Assembly: GCA_963853835.1 (NCBI GenBank)
Contig: OY970824.1
Coordinates: forward strand, 2,361,001 to 2,425,000
Source of the DNA: Calendula officinalis
Taxonomy: Eukaryota > Streptophyta > Magnoliopsida > Asterales > Asteraceae
Direction of reading: 5' to 3'
DNA: 64,000 nucleotides
In this document: positions 57,500 to 64,000 of the stretch, one piece after another
How the letters are laid out: each line of letters opens with the position of its first letter
Position numbering within the stretch: position 1 is the first letter of the stretch
The notes under the pieces: generated by a model
Database searches by the model: none
What the model saw: only the letters and a program-made list of their open reading frames with translations
What the model was told of the DNA's origin: nothing
Made by a program: the position numbers and the translations under genes

Positions 57500-58118
57500 T
57501 TATATGTTGGTGTAGATATTAATACAGAATAATATTATGTATAGAACGTGCAAAACCATTGTTACTCTTTAAATTTTATTTATTTATTTATTGTTTGTTT
57601 GTTTTTTTTTTTGTTTTTTTTTGAAATGCATATTCAATTTACAACAACTGCATATTTGATTTACCTAAACTATATATTTAAGTAAACGAAAAAGGATATT
57701 TGAGTTATACATGGAAAGTCGAGTCTTTAACTCTGGTGTATGCAAGCTAATCACTATTCCCGTGACTGTTTTCAAACTTTTTTCCTTGGTCATTCTAAAG
57801 TGTTACCCAGTGAGGTTTTGAATCCTGGTTTCTTATGAGACAAATGGCTAACTTTTCCACTTGGACACTTTAAGATGGTTATCTAAATTGTATATTCGAT
57901 TTACCCAAATACATATCCCGTAAGGTATATTTTGGTTAGAAAAATAATAAAAAAATATTGGCTGTGCAAGTAAAATAGTTATAAAAAAAAAAGTTACATA
58001 GCTGTAAATAAAATAGTTTATAAAATACAATAATGGAAAAGATTAAAAGGAAAATACAATTATGAGAGAATTATGTGAAGAATAAAAGCGAAAATGACAG
58101 TTCGAAATGCAGAGTGAT
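57500..58118. other. Intergenic DNA, no gene seen
   Basis: AT-rich with several T homopolymers at 57600-57622. No frame with similarity. Confidence 0.4.
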
Positions 58119-58217
58119 ATGACAAAAGAATCTGAGACGACCGAGGGAGCTCTGTACATGAGATTTGGGAAGAAGGCAAGAGATCCTTCCCAGCTGACCT
58201 ACTATCTCTATCTTCAG
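58119..58217 (+). other. Possible orphan first exon, 33 codons
   Basis: An ATG opens a frame MTKESETTEGALYMRF followed by GKKARDPSQLTYYLYLQ, then a GT donor (cag|gtcaaa). Codon use and amino-acid mix look coding, unlike the surroundings. I do not recognise the protein, and no following exon was found. It may be a relic of a gene first exon or a captured piece. Confidence 0.35.
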
Positions 58218-59700
58218 GTCAAACCCTAATAAAAAAATACAGGAGGGTAGTTTGGTAATCTGAGTGCCTTTTTTGTTAAATTGATTATCAAAATGTTATT
58301 TTTGGTCATCGTCTTTCTCGTTATTTTTTTATAATAAATTTTAATCTACTTTTAAAAATCACTTAAGTCAAGTAATGTACTATGAAACTTGAACCTTTGA
58401 CTTCAAAGATACGAGGCAAAGTCCGATGAACTCAATGTTATGATGATGACAATGGAGCCATAACGCCGCTATAGCGATATGCTATGAATGTCTGCCCGTC
58501 TTTATAACATGATTACTACTCATTCTAAAGTCTCTTATAATTTGAAGGTATATATTTAAGTATGATCTCAATTAGTATTATAGTATATTAAGTTTATATT
58601 TGATTTTATATAAATAAATAATGATTTTTGATAATAACAGTGCTAGGGGCTCTCAATAAGAACTAATAATAGGAAAATTATTTTCATACTTACCCCTTTT
58701 AAATTCATCAGTCAACTTATACTCCTTTTTATCAACATTCAAAATTCTCCTCCAATTAGAATTAAGACTACTCAATCTTATTCGTTCTTATTGACAGCCT
58801 TAAAAGTTGTCATTATCAAAACTCATAAATAATTTCATATTTGACTTCCTTTTGCTAACTTTTTTTTTAATATAACGCTCCGTGTAATGATGAAGTGTGG
58901 GTGTTCTTATAATCAAGTTTCTAAATCTTGCTTGCTCAAGGTATTCGATCTCACGCCTCATCACTTACCTTAGCCTTGAATGTGTCATTTCTACCAACAT
59001 TTATCATTTGCATGTTAGTGACCCAATTATAAAAATGCTCTAACCAAAAGCCATATAAAGACATCACGATGAGGGCATGACCTCAATAATTACTTTAAAT
59101 GGTCAAATGCTTCACAAAATTCTTAACCCATAATTACGAAACCTTGTATATATCTTAATGGATTAGCAATTAAGTATAGTTGTCGTTGTCTATGGCCAGA
59201 TTAGCAGTCTAGCTTATTTTTTTTGTCGTTACCCTAAACTGTATTTTTATAATCATTTTCAAACTTCTCCTGACTATTCGATATATAGATTTCACGTACG
59301 AAGGTTTCGAACACTGGTCAACACTAGGCTACTTTCTATATAGTTCCAAAACAAAAATTGTCCATGTTATATATATTCTAGATTCTTTAAGGTAATCAGG
59401 AAAATGGTGTCTTTATGAGGCTGATATGAAGTCTGAATTCAATTATTTGGTAAAAGAAAAGCAGTCTAAAATAATTAGTTGTTCTATGATTACTAGAAGA
59501 TGATAGATTGAAAAGACAATTTCTCATGCAATCCCTAGCAATGAAAAATAACCGGACAAAATGATTATCTATCAACATGCTTAATTTCTATTTTCTAATT
59601 ATATCTAATCATCATCATCATTAGTATCATTTGTAGCCGTAATCATCTTCATCGTCATGCATTCTTCAATTAATCAATTCAATTCTCTTTTAACCATTTT
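58218..59700. other. Intergenic DNA with one short MITE
   Basis: Bases 58640-58825 are a member of the GATAATGACAGC family (ataacagtgctaggggctct on the left; gacagccttaaaagttgtca on the right, imperfect complement). The rest is AT-rich without genes. Confidence 0.45.
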
Positions 59701-59714
59701 AGATAGATGATATT

Positions 59715-60091
59715 ATCATTTGCAAGCACAGGCCGAATCGTTTTCATGGATAAAAAACAGATCAAAAGCAAGATGGAACAGTTACGAGTGGGGGAGGTGG
59801 CTATCCGATCCGTCGAACCGCTAATTGCTTTAGTTGGGTTGATTTGTTTGGGTCAATCGGTGAAGATAATGGATGATATGGGGCTGCCGCAACTATTGGA
59901 GATGCTAATTTTACTTGTTTTATTGCTTAATGTGTTTTATTTGTTGTAATAGTTGTGCTTGTCTTTTCTTTGTAACACTTTTGCTAGTTTCTGGCTAGCC
60001 TTGCGATTAATTTATTTGGGTTCTTTGACGGGGGTGATGACAATGCCGAAACTCCTTGTCGGGTTCCCGTTTGCTGTTCAAAAAAAAAAAA
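59715..60091 (+). mobile_element. 5'-truncated LINE 3' end with target duplication
   Basis: 377 bp between exact 14-bp repeats AGATAGATGATATT (59701-59714 and 60092-60105). It ends tttgctgttc plus poly-A, like the other LINEs here, and has a ctagtttctggctag motif like ctagcatcttgctag at 53510. An open frame to 59949 includes RIVFMDKKQIKSKMEQLRVG, probably the last codons of ORF2. Insert is very short; it moved by target-primed reverse transcription from another copy. Confidence 0.85.
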
Positions 60092-60151
60092 AGATAGATG
60101 ATATTGTCTTCTATTAAATTTTTATATTTTTCTTACTACTAATTAAATCGA

Positions 60152-60609
60152 GAGTAAATTACAAGGATAGTCCTTTAAGCTTATAGCAAATTTTACTAAT
60201 GGTCCTTTAGTTTCAAAAATTACACTGATGGTCCTTAATTCTGAAAGGTTTTTCACCGATGGTCCTTAACACTAACTAACGTTAATTTTTTCTGTTAACT
60301 CACCCCATGTGCAATGCATGTGAGGGTAAAAAGTCATTTTTAATTTATTTTCATTCTTAAATTAATTTTTTTAACTTAAATAAAAGTTTTTAGTTTAAGA
60401 ATAAAAAGAAAAGAAATAAAAAATGACTTTTTTACACTCACATGTATTGCATATGGGGTGAGTTAACAGAAAAAATTAACATCAGTTAGTGTAAAGGACC
60501 ATCGATGAAAAACCTTTCAGAATTAAGGACCATCAGTGTAATTTTTGAAACTAAAGGGCCATTGGTGAAATTTGCTATAAACTTAAAGGACCATCCGTGT
60601 AATTTACTC
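60152..60609. mobile_element. Mutator-like foldback MITE, GAGTAAATTACA family
   Basis: 458 bp flanked by 9-bp repeats TTAAATCGA (60143-60151) and TTAAATCAA (60610-60618), 8 of 9 matching. Almost the whole element is two inverted arms of over 200 bp. The left arm has aaggatagtcctttaagctt and ctgttaactcaccccatgtg; the right arm has the complements. No internal coding part remains. Confidence 0.85.
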
Positions 60610-60931
60610 TTAAATCAATATAAATGTTTAGGTTAAATGATGAGATTAGAAAAGAAAATTATAGATTTCGTATATCAATTTGTACGAGAATAAACTATAA
60701 AATTTTAACAGTAAAAATACAATCTTTTTCCTTTTATTAACCTGGGATGCTGTTTTATGTTGGCCAAGGGTGGGACAGTGATCCAATTAAATACTCAAGT
60801 ATGCCATGATGTTTGACATGGATAGATGGACTGCCATTATTATAGTCATATAGTTTTTTTATATCATCAATATGTTCCCTCATATATACTCGTGATAGTA
60901 TTTCCATCATGCTATGACATGATGTGTGTTC
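60610..60931. other. Short intergenic stretch between two insertions
   Basis: No gene; a 79-codon minus-strand frame (60994-60755) partly overlaps the LINE tail and has no similarity that I can see. Confidence 0.35.
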
Positions 60932-60946
60932 AAGATTAGTGTTATC

Positions 60947-61670
60947 TTTTTTTTTTTTTGGAAACGGCAAATAGCAAATAAAAAGGGGAACCACTTAGCA
61001 AGAAACTAAGAGGAAGCCAAACAAAGTTTTACAAAGACAATGATAAAAAAGGTGAGATACACCAATCAACCCAATTACATGACACCTTACTCCTATGTTT
61101 TACCCAAATGAATGAGGTGGAAGTAATTTCATCCGCAATGACCGACGATGATTTGTATTTGTTATTGAACGCCACTTCATTCCTTGCCTTCCACAAGCAC
61201 CAAATCATGCATTGTATTATTGAAATTAGAATTCGCTTCTTTTTATGACAATTGCTCCATGTCAACCCAAATTCGATAAGGTCCGTCGCCGAGTTGAATA
61301 TTGGTGTAGGAATATTGCACCATTTAAAAATCCAATCTATAACACCACATGCAATCGGGCATCGCAAGAAGATATGATTAACGTTTTCATCTTCTAAGTT
61401 ACATGATTTACATAAAGAGGAGCCGATATTAATACCCCTACTAACCAAGTTTGATGCCACCGGAATTCTTCCTAAACCAACCCTCCATACAAAGCACTTC
61501 ACCTTTAGCGGGACAATATTGGGCCATGGCATGTTTAGGTACCCGGTAGAGGTTAACTTGTCATCAAGCCAGTATCTAATGTTGTGAACCACAAAACCAC
61601 CATCGTTTGAAATCTTACAATTGAGTTTGTCTTGGTGATAACTCAAAGTGACCGAACTTAGGAAATTTAT
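60947..61670 (-). mobile_element. 5'-truncated LINE with 15-bp target duplication
   Basis: Exact repeats AAGATTAGTGTTATC at 60932-60946 and 61671-61685 flank a 724-bp insert. The T run at its left (plus-strand) end is the antisense poly-A, followed by ggaaacggcaaat. The minus-strand frame holds the ORF2 end: MPWPNIVPLKVKCFVWRVGL, RIPVASNLVSRGINIG, CKSCNLEDENVNHIFLRCPI, MIWCLWKARNEVAFN. The open frame runs on to 61703, but its first 11 codons are flanking DNA and the target copy, not LINE. Confidence 0.92.
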
Positions 61671-61685
61671 AAGATTAGTGTTATC

Positions 61686-64000
61686 ACTTGCCCTAATTAT
61701 CAATAGTAATATTTCTACTCATTAACCATATTCATCATGAGATTTTGTAATTATATAATAATATAATATATTCCAGTGCAAATTAATAGGTCATTGACTC
61801 ATAAAAAATGTGACTACATTTATATCTTTAGATGGGTTGTAATAGTAACCTTATGTTGCCGGTCGCCTCTCGCCGATACATCCTCCCAATTATAAGCCGA
61901 CCCCAACTCGACGCGTTCCCCTCTTTTGGTCCGGTTTTGTCGCCCACCCAACCAAAGTCACACGCTCCTTTCCTCTTTTTTTTCCCTCAACAATTTGATT
62001 TTAAAAATTGAAAAATATTTTTTAAATATCACGTACATTTTCTCCTATAAATACCACATTCATATCTCCATTTATAATTACTTCTATGACACATGTATTT
62101 ACTTGGGTATATTTTTATATTCATGCACACACATTTTATACACACACGCACATATACTAGTCTTTCACACAAATTTTGCCAGAGGTCTCACTGGAAGTAA
62201 TATCTCTACCTACTGTTAAAGGTGTATTTATCTACATCTTATCTCTCACATACATTTTGAATGAATTGATTATCGTTGTCATTTTCGTAATGAGCACGAA
62301 ATAACTTCAAATTAATAGTAGCATTTAATATGATTAAATTATCTAATTATATGATGTAATGATTTTTCATGAAACAATTGAAATATATAGCTTTCACTAA
62401 TGGGATAATTATTTTAACAGGGTGAAAATGTGATGAGCAATACAATAAGCATGAAATGATTAAAGATTTAAAGCGTATTAATTGTGTGCTTGAAAGTGAA
62501 ACAAGTTAAAAGAATAATGGCATGCCTACCCACTCTTGATGCATTCATTCACCTATTTAAATTTCAATTTAGTTTTAGATTTTAGATGTGAACAAAAATA
62601 CTGTACTTACGATGTTCAGTGGTTAGTTGAGGGAACTGTCGGTCGTCCCTTTTGACGCATCCCCTTCGTTTTTGGTTGTCAAGGACGACCAAATGGTTGT
62701 GAGAATGCAAAATTTTGTATTTAATTTTGTGTTTGGTTTATAGAGAGAAAAAATTAAGTCGGAATTAAGATGACAAGAATCACCCAAACCACATGGGTCA
62801 GTTTTACTACTAATCTTATACAATTGGCAAGCTATAGGATGTTTTATTTCTTTATAAAATCACACAATTTACGCAACTCAAAATTATGAGATGTTTAATG
62901 ACTTGTTGACTACCTCCTCCAAAATATACTTATGTTTAATATAGTGTAAATTTACATGTTATTTGGAAATTAAAGTTTGAGCTTTCAGTGCAGAGATGTT
63001 ATAGCCACACCAAAACTCATTTTGCAGCGCCAAAGCTCGGCAAACCACACCTATTGTGGCGTTAAATGACTTGGTGCCATCGATTTAACGTACGTTAAAT
63101 TGATTTTCTCTTTTTTTTTTTTTTTTTTTTTTAAATATGATTGGTTTTAGGTGTACTCATGGGTAAAAAAAGAATTTATGTGGATGTTAAACGAGAGATT
63201 ATAGTTTTGATGTGTATGCTAAAATCATATTAAAGAGGTAGAAATACTTTCAAACATTCTCAGAATGATGAAATTGAAGAATGATGATGAGAGGGAGAGT
63301 TGACCAAAATCAAAACGAAGATTTTTGCTTGGAATGGACTCTTTCATGAGAATTAGACAACTTTTCCTTCTTCTCAGACTTTGTTCTTTTAACCAATCAT
63401 CAAACCCACTTTAAGTAAATCACCATAATCATCTCACTCATTATCTTCCATATAATTAAATCTACCCACCGATAAATCTAAGACAATAAATAAATATAAT
63501 TTATAATTGTATATAGTAAATATTTAAAACCATAAACTTACATCTTTTTTATTAGGATAAACACAAAGTTTTTGTTTTTTGTTTTTGTATAGAGATGACG
63601 AGAATAACAGCTTTGACTACAGGCCCAAATGATCAATGTAAGACACATATTTGAATGGAACACAAGAAGTATATATAAAATGATAACAATATATGTTTTG
63701 CTCATAGAGTGTAATTTTGGAATGCCATTTGGAGCTTAATATTGTTTTACTTTTTATTGAGTACATCCATTAAACTCTCGTTCTACATTTTTTAACGCTT
63801 ATTTTGGAAAAGTTATATATTAAAAAAGCCCAATGGGCCCAAATACACAAAAAGCTGGGTTGTAAGTGAAAGCCCAACAGATAAGATAGAAACCCAACTA
63901 AAAGAAAATAAAGCCAACAAAATAAGTGACCACATCCAAATACCAACATAAGTCAACGCTATGAGCATCTAATTGCACAAAACACATGCATACAAAAATG
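61686..64000. other. Intergenic DNA to the window end, no gene seen
   Basis: AT-rich. The stretch 61850-61960 is locally GC-rich (cgcctctcgccgatacatcc) and pyrimidine-rich, followed by ctcctataaatacc at about 62041, which could be a TATA box of an unseen transcript. No coding frame with similarity follows. Bases 62990-63080 vaguely resemble 21840-21910. Confidence 0.4.

Noticed and set aside
61671..61703. N-terminus MIIRASDNTNL of the minus-strand LINE frame
   Set aside because: Lies outside the target duplication boundary; it is flanking DNA, not part of the LINE protein.

Overview
The window is nuclear DNA of a flowering plant. The genes are split by GT-AG introns, the intergenic DNA is AT-rich, and the protein families are plant ones (NAC, HD-ZIP II, SINAT, PTI1-like, WCRKC thioredoxin). 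A eudicot is well supported. An asterid, perhaps Asteraceae, is only a guess from the style of the repeats. I see no operon, CRISPR array, virus or organelle segment.

Genes in order: the last exon of a NAC factor (136-438, +); a Vps55-like endosomal membrane protein (3792-5145, -); a complete CCR4-type deadenylase (7590-10612, +); a PTI1-like kinase (11708-14425, -); a SINAT-type E3 ligase (15645-17357, -); gamma-tubulin complex protein GCP3, with a reading-frame break (23183-26328, +); a 3-methyladenine DNA glycosylase whose third intron holds nested transposons (27391-32217, -); a broken, truncated Aha1-type Hsp90 co-chaperone (32979-33875, -); tRNA-Ser(GCU) (34202-34283, -); a WCRKC thioredoxin (34589-35655, -); and a HAT14-like HD-ZIP II factor (38012-40513, -). 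The exon models below were joined by hand from splice sites, reading phase and family similarity.

From about 41 kb to the end the window is mostly mobile DNA: hAT and Stowaway MITEs, Mutator-like elements with long inverted ends and 9-bp target duplications, 5'-truncated LINEs with target duplications, a tRNA-derived SINE, and Helitrons.

The most notable finds are: (1) a Pack-MULE at 28856-30521 with an exact 9-bp target duplication, about 310-bp inverted ends and two captured exons of a LAZ1/DUF300 gene, itself nested in a second Mutator-like element inside the glycosylase intron; (2) two Helitrons, one with both ends clear (54913-57499) and one probable carrier of gene fragments (45313 to about 48378); (3) the damaged GCP3 and Aha1-type genes, which still sit in an order reminiscent of two Arabidopsis neighbourhoods (At5g06680-06710 and At3g12040-12050). 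The genes do not form one pathway; each is an independent housekeeping or regulatory locus. I found no coding cassette that looks like a new multi-gene system. The novelty here is in transposon nesting and gene capture.
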